Below, piece by piece: positions 1 through 16,700 of a DNA stretch of 64,000 nt (its first letter is position 1; every line of letters starts with the position of its first letter). The position numbers were made by a program, and so were the translations under genes. Source of the DNA: Spinacia oleracea (taxonomy: Eukaryota > Streptophyta > Magnoliopsida > Caryophyllales > Amaranthaceae); assembly GCF_020520425.1 (NCBI RefSeq), contig NC_079487.1, positions 126,936,385-127,000,384 on the forward strand, in the 5' to 3' direction. The notes under the pieces were generated by a model. It was given only the letters and a program-made list of their open reading frames with translations, searched no databases and had not been told where the DNA came from.

Positions 1-379
1 ACTTTTATCGACTTTATTTTTATATGCAATATATGACGCAAAAAATAATACAAGATTAACGATTAATTTGACAAATAATACAAGTACACGAATTTGATCA
101 CCGTATATTGTATAACATGTTTTATTTTAGGCAATGCTCTTTTATATAATTGAGTCGGCATTATATGCATTGTTAACACTAGTAATTGTGGCCGGCCTGG
201 TGGATAAGTTTGGTTCGCTAACACTATTAATTGTTAACAAAAAATAGAATTTCCAATCCACTATGTTGTCCAAAGAATTAAGCATAATGAAGTTTTGAAA
301 AGTTTGTAAAAGGAGTGTAGCTACTTATGACCACTTAGACAAACAATTCTTAATAGTATGAGATTTGTGTACTATTACT

Positions 380-419
<40 letters not shown>

Positions 420-2646
420 TGGGATAAACGGAGTGGGATGAGCTATTTTAGCTCAATGAGGAGGACAGCACACAAAGCAATACAAAACCTCACAAAATGT
501 AATTACTTTTTCAATAATATTACACTTGGTTGAAGATAAATAAAGAAAACCATTTGCTTTTTAATACAATTTGATGCGAAAACTATCAAATGATATAGGC
601 AGCCTTTAGGTTTACAGATAAACATTTGATGCATTTCCTTTAATTTAGAAAGCTGACAAAATCACACGTCGGTCGGTTTGATTAATGTCTATTTAAATAC
701 TCAAGAGTGCACAATCCTCACTATCCATCATCTAAATTGCGAAACATCTATAGTTCTCCACCCTAAAGAATAAGAGAAGAAGAAATGCATCCTCTTCTAA
801 TTGCTAATGTTTAGATTGTGCTATAAAATTATATTGATATTAGTGATTGAGGATATTTTCAATGAAACGTGTGATGTAAATATGTAATATGTCTTTTATG
901 TCAAAAAGAACCACTACCAACCAACTTGATCGAACATCTTATTTGATCAATGCATGTGGGTTTTATTCCCCTTCAACAAGTAATCAACACATTTGTCGTG
1001 GAAATTATTTTGATTAAGATACAAAGATAGAGATGGGTCTTACTAGTATTAGACCACTGCCAATAAGATAAACACAGTTTAAGTTTGCTTTTCAATTACG
1101 AGTGCGTTCTCTTAATCTGATGCGATCTAAACTTATTAGAACTGATTAACTAGATTAAGTTGATTGAAACTTATTAGACATAATCATAGCGATTACAAGA
1201 GAGTAAACTCGTGGAGCTGATTGAAACTTCTATGCACTTACCTTAACCTATTAGATTTAAAACTAATATTTAGAATATGAAAAGATAGCCCTAAATACTT
1301 CCTCGGCTTGATGTGAGTCCAAAAAAACTAAAATTTCAAAGCTAATAAAAAGACTATTTTTTTAGTCCAAACCATATTAGTTATTTTAGACAATAAACCA
1401 CTATCAACTATAACTATAACTATTTATCAAACACATTTATCAAACACATCTACAACTATAACATTTGTTATTTGCCAAACAGGGCTACATAATATCAAGA
1501 TAGGAATTGAGAAGTCTCATTTACTTGATAATCTCTGTCTTTTTCCTCCCATTTTCCCTTCAACCCTATCCTTAAACATAATAATTTCATTAATTCTTGC
1601 CTACACATAATTTGATCAATTCTAATACATAATATTGTAAAAAAAAAATACTAGATGAACAAGAAGAACATAAATGTTACACTTCCTATTTCCTATTTTC
1701 GACTTCGACAAGGCTACAAGTAAAACCATTGCATTGCACGGGATGAAAACTAATTATCGTAAAATACAGCCATACAGATACAGGAGCAGGACTTCCAGAA
1801 AAGTGTTACATTCAACCAACTTACTTGTGAAATAATGGGCTTTACGTTGATAATATAACAAGCCCAATAAGGCTCGACTCAGCATTTTTTAAAATTTACC
1901 AACTGATTCTTATGATAAAGCGACATGCATTTTAAGTTTTTAACGAATCAACTAATTTGTAAAGTTTGAAGCCAATAAGGCCTTAATTTAAAGGTGATAA
2001 CGAGTAAGCATTACCTAAATTAGATTGTTATTTGTACTCTCTTTACATGGGGAACTAATCCAATCCCGCTAATTCGAGTATATGTATATCCCTCAAAGAG
2101 AAAAATAGGGCATACAACAAAGCCAGATATATCTGGAGAGAAATTGACAATTTTCACCAGAAATAGTTGAACACACTGCATTTGTTGATTTGTAGCAAAC
2201 CCTACAAACCCTACAATTCACTCACGAGTTGGAGGAATGTAAAGTAGAACCAGCGGTTCATCTTAAAATCATCATGAATATAAAAAGACATAAAACGAAG
2301 GAACATTTTGTCTCTAGACTTAATAACTGAAAGAAAACTATAAAAACAAACCAAAATATACCATTATAACTTATAAGAGGGGTCCAAAATCCACCAAAGC
2401 TGCCATTCACGTGTTGCAAAATGGGTTTTTAACTTTTAACTCTCTAAATTTGGTACTAGTGATTAGAAGCCTCAAAACCCCCCTTACAGGAAGGCAAGGT
2501 TTCACGAGCAGCTTGGAATTATGCCCAAGAGACAAAATAAACTTACATAAATTTCACCTTTTTTTTTGTTTGATTCCTCTTTTATTTCTTCAGCTTCCAA
2601 CTTTTCGGAGGGATGGAACAAAAGTTTATGTAGTAAGTTCCAATTA
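1..2646. other. AT-rich flank, no gene recognised
   Basis: No supported coding gene is seen here. A pure (AT)n microsatellite lies at about 383-416. Around 690-830 there is a TATA-like stretch followed by a purine-rich leader and a nine-codon ORF, which could be a promoter fossil but is not convincing. The last few hundred bases are probably the 3' UTR and downstream flank of the OB-fold gene that ends at 2647 on the minus strand. Confidence 0.5.
383..416. repeat. (AT)n microsatellite
   Basis: An uninterrupted run of AT dinucleotides of about 33 bases. It is directly visible and probably length-polymorphic. Confidence 0.9.
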
Positions 2647-5600
2647 TCACCCGTCGACAACAGTCACAAGCTCGAATTCAATCAGTGACAAGTTGTTATC
2701 TTCCTTCACTGTGAAATCGGGGAGCTCTGTTTCCACGTCAATGCGGCCCCACCTATCCACTGCAAGCCTCATGGATCCCTTGTAAATGTCGATCCTTGCA
2801 TTGCGCAGGGTTACTATTGTGCCCGCTTTCAACATCTCCACTGAGAAAGCGAACATCACATCCCGTCATTGATTATATAAACAACAACCAACAAAGTAAA
2901 AGCTTTATACGGAGTAGGATAAATTCCAAAACAAAAAGAACTTCAGTTTCAAATTCTATTCACATTTCATGATTCAATTGAATGAGATAAAAACCCTACT
3001 ATGCCCATGCAAGTTCATGTATTGTATATTTGCATGTGACTTAACAGGCGGTAATTTGTAGTATTAGTGTGCATGAGTACAACTGTATGCTTATAATATT
3101 ACTCTAATTAATCTTCCAGTTTACCAGACAAGAATCTCTTTGAGCCTAATTTAGAGCTTCTAAGTTCTACCCGTGCAAGTGTGCAACATTTACTTCCCTG
3201 TTTACTTTAAAAAATGAAGTACGCGAACAAAGGCACCCCGTCCAGTAGGACACGAGCAGCCTCCACACATACTTCCATTTTTTTTTTTAAAAAAAAAACA
3301 CTTCATCCACAGACCTCTGTCCTTTAGTTTATATCATTCGTCTAGAACTCTACATTTAAGTAAACCAATCACCAGATTACAGAAGCAACTTGCAACTTGC
3401 AACTTACAAGTGCCTTATCCAACGAATATTTGGGAAAAAAATCATTGGCTGAAAAGCAGATTCTCTCTTGGTAAAGAATGTAAATGAGACAAATGGATAA
3501 GGGAATATAAAGCAAAGGAATGGAAAATTGGTGGAAGCGGTGGTGGTTGGATTATGTAGAACATATTACCACCATTTATGGTAAACTATCACTCCAAGAA
3601 AACATGGGAGTAACCTCTGTAACTATTCACATAATAGCTTACTTCCCAAATTACTTTCCAGTACATATCACGCCCTAAACGAGAAGAATATGGGTCCGCA
3701 AAACCAACTAGTTGAGCTGGTAGGATTTTTAGTTTGTTACCTCCCACCACAAGAAGAACAACGTTGTAATGCTGACGTTTCACATTTACTTTCCCCTAGG
3801 TAGAGGGGACAATGAAATAGTTGGTTTAGACGAGTTAGGCCTTATGTAGACTTGGTATTCAGTTCACCTCCCTATCCAAGGTTCTAACTCCCTAAAAGTT
3901 CCTTAAAATAGTGATTGAAACGGGTGCACCAGTCTAAAAGAAACATAACTTACAAAAATGCCTCCTGCCTTTACTCGAAATAAGCCATGTAGTTTAGAAC
4001 TTCACTTTCATCACTCACCAGGAATATTCCTCCAAGCACGATGTGCTGAGATAGGAGTATAGGACACATGCTAATAAGAATCCTGAACATATATTTGAGA
4101 TTTATTACGCAGAAACTACGAAGCTAGATATGTGCTGGCCTGCTATGCTTTCAAATACCTAACACCAAGTTGATATTAAGAAAATTTACCTCACGTAAAA
4201 GAACATTGGATAATGACATACTAACTCATTTGACATGCAAATCTTTCAACTTTTACCCCTATGGGTAAAATGCCTTGAACCACAGCAGGAAGCCAGGAAT
4301 CAGTGCAGGTTGCATTTGAACATATTTATTGATCTAAACACAATTTCTCGTGGAACAACAAACTGATTTCGGGAGTCTCCACATGGTCACATGGATGGAC
4401 AATATGTTATAGCAGTACACAAGCTTGAAAAGGGTATAAGAAAACTAGTAGAGCACAATTAAGGAGATCCTCCAAACGGGAAGAAACAGATTCTCTCTCT
4501 TTTGAGGCTTTGGCATCCTTTATAGTTTATACTCATCATCTCACTTCTGCTATACCCTGAACTTAGGAAAATCTATAATTCCTATGTATACCGATCTTGC
4601 AAATCTACGTGTGATATTTTAGCCTTCCTCCAGAAAGATTTTGGCAAAGTAAACGGGCTAGAAGATACCATTCTCAGTTCACTTATCAATACAATTGTCT
4701 ATTTTGAAGTCTTTGTTATATTTAAAAAGGTGTACAATAAGATAAAGCATGAGGATATTAGTAATAATGTAATATGAAAAATTCTACCAGCATCAGAAGA
4801 CCATCTTTAGATGGCTACATGAAGATTACAAAATACTTGCATTTTGAGTCGGCGGTTCTGATGAAGCTGAAAAGAAAAAACATTATTTTCTCTTGATTCT
4901 AATTAACTACTGACTATTTGACTCCTTAAGCTGTGTGTGCTTCTTTCTTATTGCGTAATAGATGGTCATTGGATTTTGGGTCAGGGACAATGTGAAGAAA
5001 AAAACAAAGGACGTACTAAACAGAATAGCGATGAAGGAACAGATCCTGTAAGTGGAGATGGCAATTGAAACCCACCCCAGAAGAACCAGAAAAGGGTTGT
5101 GGTCCAATTTGTTCATGTTGGTCAAATCATATGCAGATATAAGGCAGGTTCTTACTTCTTAGTTCTTACAACGTTACAGGTACCACCAAGGACCACAAGT
5201 CACAACCCTGATTTTAACAGAATGATGATGGAGGATTCAATCTTGTTAGTGAAGAAGATTAAACCTTTCCTAGCTGAATCCACCTAAACAATGGATAAGG
5301 AAGGTTCTTACAGCAGAACAAGTAAAGTAAAGGACCATATCCAGTATTCTCCATAGGATAAGTACACACTCCCATGCAGAGAAAGTTTGGGTGAAAATGT
5401 CCTTTGACTATGCAGGGGAAAAGGAGTAAAAAGTTGTGAGTCTCAACTCCCTATCACTCTATATGTCAATATCTATCATCATTTCTATTCCTGTACTCTA
5501 ACATGAAAAGAGCTTGGGAAAGTTAAAACAAAAGTCCATATCATCCATCAAACGCTAATGCATAGCTAAAAACCTATTGGAGCCAAGACACAAGGCGAAG

Positions 5601-6873
5601 GTGTGGAGAATTGGAGATCATGTACATCAAGTGAATTTTAAAATCTCATTCCATGTTACTGTGTTTTCAACAAAAAGTGCCTTCTATTTTTAGTGTGTGA
5701 ACATCATGCATATGAGGTGCATTTTAAAACTCATTCGTCTTTACTTTTTTTTCAGAAAAAATTGTTTTCTAATTATGACGAGAGATTGTTATTTGAATGC
5801 ATCTTGTACACGTCAATGTTGCTGCAATGCCCAAGGTTACTTAAGGCAACACTTTTGAGAAATGAGATAGGTGAGTAATATTTTAATTGAACGAGAGAAG
5901 ATGTAATACACTAACTTCTGGAATGGAAAGAGGGAGGTAATAAAATCATAGTGGACTTGCCCCTACTATGTAACGGAGGGAGTATTATAATTGAACCAAC
6001 AATGACGACCTTAGTCAATGAATTAGTGAGTGACAGGTAAATCACTAACAGTCAATCTACCAGCAAGTAACAGGTAAATCCCAAACAGTCAATCTATCAG
6101 CAAGCGAAAGTAATAAGTAAATCTCTAATTAATGTACTCTGTATCATGTTATAGATCTAAACACAGGCAACCTGAACATTAGAATGCATTGCCACAAAAG
6201 TGCATCTTTAAAAGGGTGACTATACTGGTGCAAGAGAATATGGTTTTACCAAATTTGCTGATGACCTATATTTTTTATGATGTGAGGAGAACTGGAGGTA
6301 AAGTCAGTTGAAAAGATAGGACAACTATGAGCCGATTCCAACCTTATTGAATCAAAAAGAACTTATGTAGCATTAAAACTGGATAAAACTAGACCTTGTT
6401 GAACAAAAATGTCAGCTTCAGAAGACTAAACGTATAACCCTAACATGCTAGTAACTTCATAAAAAATAGAAAAAGCAAGATTGATAAGAGTGGACAGGCA
6501 TGAAAGTAACAATTCAGATGACACGTCAAAGTGTAGATAGGGATGAACTATGCACCAATCAAAAGACATCAGCAAAACAGCCAGATCTTATGCCAGAAAC
6601 GTTAAGCAGACAGTGGAATAAACGTAACACATTTCATTTCACACCCATAAAAAAAAGCTTACCTTGATCATTCCTAGCAGTAAAAATTATCATTCCCGTC
6701 TCATCTCCGACCAAACATTCAGCAAGTCTCATTTGACGTACTTGAGGTCCTCTTTGCATAACTAACTTTGAATCAACAACCTTGACTGTGACATTAAGAC
6801 CACTAGTTCCAGGTCGTAGTTGATCAACTTTGGTGAAAACTGGTTTCCTCATTTCTTGCTTTGATTCAGCCAT
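2647..6873 (-). CDS. OB-fold nucleic-acid-binding protein (At4g28440/At1g23750-like)
   Basis: Two coding exons, 6873-6663 and 2840-2647, join in phase to give 134 residues, the usual length for this small plant family. The first exon runs from MAESKQEMRKPVFTK to the ARNDQ strand. The second holds the diagnostic TVTLRNA..IDIYKGSMRLAVDRWG and VKEDNNLSL.EFELV blocks of the single OB fold related to the SOSS-B/RPA2-like ssDNA/RNA binders. The donor is GGTAAGC at 6662 and the acceptor CAG ends at 2841, leaving a 3.8-kb intron with nothing recognisable in it. A probable 5' UTR exon ends at 7588 (CAG/GTGATT), with its acceptor before 6887, so transcription likely begins near 7650. Its cellular role is not well defined. 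Arabidopsis relatives are only described as OB-fold-like. Confidence 0.88.
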
Positions 6874-7700
6874 TTGGTAGACACGTACTATAAATAAAAA
6901 CGATAAAACTTATAGTCAGAATAAGCAAAAGCAAACAAAATTTACCTGGCCCCCTCCTCCCTTGGAGATATTTAAACTAAGGTTTAGGCAAATCAACGTT
7001 TTTCAGCAATTCGAACACAAACCGGTGACATAAGTCGATACCTCAAACACTTCAAATAGAGAAGCTACAAATCAAATAAAGTCTCTAATACTTCTAGGAG
7101 CTCATACTTCTACATGGTTTGCAATTAATTTCACATAAATTCTAAAAAATCAATACAAATTAACCTAAAATATACAAACTCTAAGCATAGGAATCGAGCT
7201 AAATGAATCCTCATAGTCACATTGCACATCAAAAGCTTGAATCAAGATATAATAAATTAAAAATCAGCTGTCTATTACGAAGTAATTGTTTTTCCGGAGA
7301 AACCTAAGGTTTTGGCCATCAAATCGGAAACCTGATAAAAAAAACAACGGAATCTAAAGCATCTAATTCAGAACTAGTAATCATAATTGAAAATTTGAAC
7401 AACAAGAAGAAGCGAATTTCGATGATTTCTAGATTAGAGAAAGAAAAGAAAAAAGAAGTGTAGAGTAAAACCCTGAACATGCAAAATCCAAATCAATTCA
7501 CAAGAAAAAAAAAATTACAACAAATCAAGATAGAATTGATGAATTAAATCCAAGAATCAAAATTGTATGAAGAAATTCGATAATCACCTGGATATTGCGA
7601 AAGATGACGAAGATTGAAGCACAGCGATGAGATCTCGAAAGTTAGCCGTCGACCGCGGTGTTTTGGTGTTTTCCCTCTTTTAAGTTTTAAGTACGAACCG
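6663..7700 (-). promoter_or_regulatory. 5' UTR intron and promoter side of the OB-fold gene
   Basis: On the minus strand a leader exon ends at 7588 with a good donor (CAG/GTGATT). The next exon starts at 6887 after a TTTATTTATAG acceptor, 14 bases upstream of the ATG at 6873. A leader intron of about 0.7 kb therefore separates promoter and coding sequence. No clear TATA box was found upstream of 7650. Confidence 0.5.
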
Positions 7701-8392
7701 AAAGAGAGAAGAGTCGTGGACTCAAGGGATGAATTTTCTACAGTATTTATTACAATAGTACATTGTCTTCATCCTACGTTACTACGGAGTACGAGTAGTT
7801 GCTAACTTTCTACGTTCTCCGTACCCTAAAAAAGTTCCGTTGTCTATACTTGGTTAAACTTATTTTATTTAAATTTATTTTTTCTGAAAAAATTGTTTTG
7901 CAAGAATTAAAATTATCTGTGACTCTGTGAGTGAATTTTTATAACAAGTTATTATTTCTGAACTTATTTTAGTTGAACTTGTCTAAACTTATATTGTCAA
8001 TACAAAAATAAAAATAAAATAAAATTACACTAAAAAAAATCTAACATAATGAAGCCTAAGAGACTTAAGAGGTCAATTGGGTCGTTTGAGTGTGGTCGTT
8101 TTGGTTGGAAGACGGGTTCAAATCAGGTTTATCCGAGCTCAATCTTATTTGGTTGATGAGATTTGTGGTTCGAATATTGGTCAAGTTGACTATTTTCATG
8201 TCAGTCAATTTTCAATATGTTGAAATTGATTTATAATGGAAAACTAATTAATACTTCGTATTAGATATTCAAATCAATTTCGTTAGTGATTCAAAACGAT
8301 TCAGGACTAGTCAGTCCATTATTATAGATTTTTCAGAATTAGGCTTCGATCGACTTACTTTGCAGCGCAAGAAAAATACTTCATACATAGTA

Positions 8393-8736
8393 CTCCCTCC
8401 ATTCCTTTTTGATCTTCCTGTTTCTATAAATGTCGTTCCTATTTGATCTTCCTGTTTCTATTTTTGGACATGACTTTTTACCATAAATTTCTCCACCATC
8501 CCTTATTTAATTCATTCACATTTCCCCATTCACTCACCCAACCCCACTTTTATGATTTTTTATTAATTTAATAAAAATATCTTCTCTCTCCTTCATTTCT
8601 TTATTACCTTTCTTCATTTATTTATTATTTTCTCTTACACTTAATCATTACTCTTATACCCAATCATTACAAGATTCCATTTTCTTATTTTCCACCCCAA
8701 ACACCAAATAGGAAGATCATTTAGGAATGGAGGGAG
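8393..8736. mobile_element. Stowaway-like MITE, TA target duplication
   Basis: The element starts CTCCCTCCATTCC and ends GGAATGGAGGGAG, with TA on both sides. Inner sequence repeats the motif 'gatcttcctgtttc' near the left end and its complement near the right end. At 344 bp with no coding capacity, it fits non-autonomous Tc1/mariner (Stowaway) elements. Confidence 0.85.
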
Positions 8737-8841
8737 TAGTTTGTAGTCCTCTATACAAAATCGAAAAGCATGCCTTTACCTCTGAACCTCATAGCCCCTT
8801 CCCACAAAACTAATAACCACATATAGTTTACTATGGTATAC

Positions 8842-9172
8842 ACAAATTCTTATTTACAAAGGGTATACAATAAATAGTGTACACCTAGGTAAAAGTTAAC
8901 ACAAAATGCTTAAAAGTTAAGCTTATATAGGTAAAAGTTATTAATTTTTTAATGATAAGTTTTTTCATTTTAGTAAAACTTATTTTTTCAAAATCACTAA
9001 TAATGTATAAAATTAATCATTTAAACCTTTAATATGTTTACTATCAACTATTTTTTACTAATATAAAAGTTAATCAAAACTAGATTAAAGTTCCCAAAAA
9101 ATGGGTAAAAGTTATTTTGGTGTACAATAAATTTATTGTAGACCTTGTGCGCGCAATACCTTTTGTATAGTA
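8842..9172. mobile_element. AT-rich MITE-like repeat, copy 1
   Basis: The ends carry inverted 'gtgtacaataaat'-type sequence and the interior repeats 'ggtaaaagtta'. A second copy in reverse orientation lies at 36703-37015 and shares both edges (cacaaattctt/ttgtgcgcg). Repeat status rests on this pair. The superfamily is not clear. Confidence 0.6.
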
Positions 9173-9625
9173 TATACACTGTGTAGTGTAGGTGTATCCT
9201 CGTATACAAAGTGAACCTAAAATAACAATAACTTGTAACACATCCTAAAGTAAACCCTTTAAACATCTTGATTTGGCCCGTTATAGCTCCTTGTAATGAA
9301 ACTTGTTATTTGTTAACTCTTCTTTTGAACTCTTTACACTTCCAATTTTGATACTTGCCATAGCCTGATAGGCTGATAGCCACATAGTTAAAGTATTTCT
9401 CTTCGAACACACACAATAACATCCGAAAGAAGTAGATGAAGAAACAAAATTTGTACATAAACAAACCCAACTCCAAAAAGGAAAATGATACTGATCATTC
9501 CTCATAGTTATAGGTAACTTACAGTATTATTCGTTGATTACATTATCAAATGGATTGGCCTTAGATCTACTAAATTCAGACAGTGTTAATTAGAACTTGA
9601 GGAGTCTAAAACTCTGAAATTAACC

Positions 9626-12748
<3,123 letters not shown>

Positions 12749-13019
12749 TTATCTGATTGATCAAATTTCTGAAGTCACTTCTAAAACAATGTGTCATGTG
12801 TGTGTTGCATATCTATATTTATGGTCATAGATTGTATTTAGCTAAAGAAATGACACTTGTATGGTAAAGGATCAAATCCCCACCTAAAGGTTAAGTGCGC
12901 CGGGTTATACCGATTGAGTCCATCTGAACCAGCTTGGTTGAGCGGACAAAAACGGCCAGGCCTGTTGAGAAAATTGTATTATGGGCTGAGTACTCGGCCC
13001 ACTAACTAATTGTGTTTTA

Positions 13020-13297
13020 CTACTTCCGTTTCAAAATGAACTTACACAACATTATACTTTAGTCTTTTTCACAATGATCTTTACGTTATACTTTAAAAAT
13101 TTACTATCTTACCCTTTTTATCCACAACATTTACAATTTTCCACCCAATTTCTCTGATTTTATTCATTTTTTGTTACACCCAACCATTTTTTACACATTC
13201 TTTTCACTTTATCCATATTTAATTATATTCGTCCACCTTTTTTAATTTTTACACAATCTCTTCTCTTGCTGTAAAGATCTTTTTGAAATGAAGGTAG
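13020..13297. mobile_element. Stowaway-like MITE (CTACTTCCGTTTC family)
   Basis: The left end is CTACTTCCGTTTCA and the right end TGAAATGAAGGTAG, each followed by TA. The interior is shared with 50894-51205 (motif 'cacaacatttacaattttt'), so two copies of one family are in the window. Confidence 0.75.
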
Positions 13298-13419
13298 TAC
13301 TTGGTATTTGATAACTCTATTTAATTCTTAAATGAAGCAGTGTATGAAGTACTAGTTTAGTAGTATGCATTTCTTTACGAGTAGTCTTACATCATTAACA
13401 ACTACGGAGTACTACATAA

Positions 13420-13510
13420 CTTGAAGTTGTTGGTTAAGTTGTCGAGTTTGAATTAGGAGACTACGGTTCAAGTCTTCTTAGACTCACAGTACTCAACTTA
13501 ATTGCAAGAA
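13420..13510 (+). mobile_element. Possible SINE relic
   Basis: A tRNA-like A-box (TGGTTAAGTTGTCGAG) is followed by a B-box-like GGTTCAAGTC at the expected spacing. There is no clear A-tail or target duplication, so this is a weak call. Confidence 0.3.
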
Positions 13511-13749
13511 TGAAAGAAATGGCCACTTAATCACTTAGTATACAATATAGAAGAAGCGTTAAATAAATAAACGAAAACTTTTTATTATTTCTGCATTGAT
13601 GTGCATATTGACATAGATTACACAAGTAGTAACTCAAAGAACAAAACAAGGGAAACCTTGTAAAAGAACCGAAACAAAAGTAAAAGGTGATTGGTTACAT
13701 ATATATAATATATTACTCGTTCCGTATATGATTTAACATGTTTTTTTCT

Positions 13750-16700
13750 TCATACTTTTGTAGAAGTTGAAAGAGAAAAGTCAAGATTCCAAATCTCGAA
13801 ACATCCGTTGACAAAATCATAGTGTGCACCCTTTAGAGCCAGAGTTTTCTTCACTACTGCTTCTCTTACAAATGGGTATGTCAATAAGTTCCCAAGTGAG
13901 ACATTCACAGCTTCCTGTAATTTTAAATTATTTCATCAGATAATTAATTAAAATATTTAAATTACTGAGTATATAAATAGAATTTACATAGTACTCTCGT
14001 ATGTCATACTATATTCGTCAGTCGTCACTATTGATTACAGGAGTTACAAGGTTTGCTAACTTCTTTCGTCAAGAATTAATTGTCACATTGTCTCAACCTA
14101 ATAGGTAAAGATAAATAGCGGTGTGGTGTTTTAACAAAGCTTAATACTACGTATAATTCTTTGCTAGTTAGTAGTTACTCTATATATTATAATTATAAAG
14201 GTGATTACTTTTTGCCGGACTTGCAAATTTGTGTACAGAACATAGGTAGAAACTCACCTTCTCGCAGTTTTTGCATTGTTCAGTAAACTCTGCACTGTTG
14301 AGTTCTGATTTCACCTTGGACCTGGCAAGGTTTCCGATCTGGACCCAATTTTCTATGAAATCACTGCATCCCAAACACAGACAGGGGAACAACAGAGTTA
14401 GTTTATTCATAACTTTGCCTTATCTAAAACAAATTCTAACTACAAACTATTCGGGGATCTTATCACTGGCCCGAACAATGTCCATGCTGATTATGGGCGG
14501 CCCGGCCCATATCCACATTCTACACCGTTTTGAACTTTAGCCCGCTTGACTTGACAAGGTCGGGTCAAAATAGGCAAATAATATGTAAAGGTAAAAACTT
14601 TGTTTTCTAGATTTTTAGTCATTTTGTCACACTAGTGAAAGACTATTTATGTCATTATGTGCTTTACTTATAAGGTGGTTTGCCAAAATCAGATTTTATA
14701 TTACAAGTACGGAGTGCATCTTATGACTTCTAAATTCTTATAACTGGGAAAAAAAGAAAAAAAAGTTGCTATCGGACGGGTTCTAAATGTTCCTAGAGGC
14801 ATACTCCGTAGAACAAAGCAATGAAGTTGGACATTCTCTACTCCTCTCTTGCTAAATGTTCTGTTTTTTCATTGTTTTCTCTTCATGTTTTGGTTTCTTT
14901 TCCATTGGTTTGTTCTCAATTTATTCTTGAGTTTTCCCTAGATTTTTCTAGATTCTAATCGAAACAATTCGTATGCAGATTGCGAATGTCTCTACTTGGA
15001 AGAATGCAAAAACATCGAAAATCACTGCTCGCATCAAGCTAGAAGCGGTGGAGTATGAGTTGTGCTTTAGGGTGCAAAATAGTAATTGTTTTGATTGCAA
15101 CAGTTGTATATTTTCTTTGAATCTATGGTATGCAGATCTATTTTTATCATTGTGGATGTCGTATGACCGATTATTAATGATATTATTTCTTCTCGAAAAA
15201 AAAAGTTGGACATTCTCTGAAAAAGGCAGGTCAGAAAGATTTTGATACAGTAATTATCAAGTTAGATAAAGAAAAGATGCTCGTTTCAATTCCATTCATA
15301 CGGACTGTATGAGATATTCTAACAGACGAATAAGTTGTACTTTAGCATAATTAAGAAGGTTTAATAAAAGATAATCACACCAAACATAAAGTCTGGAAGA
15401 ATTAATGAAAGCAAAAGAATAAACTTACGAAGAAGTACAGCCGTCATCAGGGATGGACATTAGCCCCTTAATTCCTCCACAGCAACTGTGTCCAACCACT
15501 ACAATATTCTCCACCTACACCAAAACACCAGCCAACCAATATAATGAGGTCTTGATTTAGCGGCAAAGATTTATACATGTTAAGTTTTCAGGTTCGAATT
15601 CTCAATCCCCCATTTGTATCAAAAAAAAGGAAACCGAAATATTATTTTAAGATACCATAAAAGAAAATAGAAAAATCATTATAAGACGAAGGAAATAATT
15701 TATAATGCCCGTGTAAGCTCATTCCGAGGGAAACTACATTTTTGTGAACCTTTTTTTTTTCAGTTTTATTAACCTCATATCTTCTGCAGATAAAAAGATG
15801 ATGATAAAATTCTGATCACCCCCTTTTCCCACTTTTTTTTTTGGCCATCTTTATTAATCAGGAACAAACTTTTCTACTTTCTGACATCCTTTTTTTATTT
15901 CTTTTTGACTGATGAATGCTTTATTACTAATAAATTTAAGGATTATTTGGGAATAAAAAGGTTTATTTTTGTATTATGGAGTACATTATACTAGCCTCCT
16001 TGCCAACCCTCTAGCAATCAACAATGTTGAGTACTTATATATTGTAATTTACAGTCATAATATAGGCGGTACAGCAAAATCGTTGTGAAGTATGGTTTGG
16101 CGGATAACATTTTAAACTACATCCCGTGAAATATAGTTAAACGAAAATCAACTTTCAAACTTTATTTTTAATTTCCTTAACATAAAGCATTTTCCTTCTA
16201 ATCAAATACGGCCTATATAGACTTAATGTCACATTTTCGTACCAAAAACATTGGTTAATATCAAAATTTTACTATATAGGAGTAGTGGGAAGGTAAATAA
16301 AAATTTGGCTACTTCACCTTGAGATGCAAAACAGCATATTCAATAGCTGCTCCTGAACCAGGAAATTTTTTCTGCAACACAAAATATTATGAAGTCCAAA
16401 GTTAATATTTGACCTATAGCAATAATACAATAATTAAATACGGAGTAATGAGTTTAATTAATCCTAATTAGTCAAACTATTATTAATAATTTCATGAAGA
16501 ACGAACCTTATCATAAGGTGGGACCATGTTGGCAATATTTCTGACAGAGAAGGCCTCCCCAGGCTGAAAATCAAAGATGTGCGAAGGGCAAACTCGGGAA
16601 TCTGAACAGGCAAACACCAAAAACTGCATGTGCAACCAAACATCATTAGTTTATTTTAATTACGGAGTATATAATCAACATGAGTTTTTGGAATTAAGGA

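Noticed and set aside
780-815. Nine-codon ORF after a TATA-like region
   Set aside because: Too short and without any supporting similarity or splice context.
2411-2785. 124-residue plus-strand ORF
   Set aside because: It overlaps the real minus-strand OB-fold exon and its 3' UTR, and is an antisense shadow.
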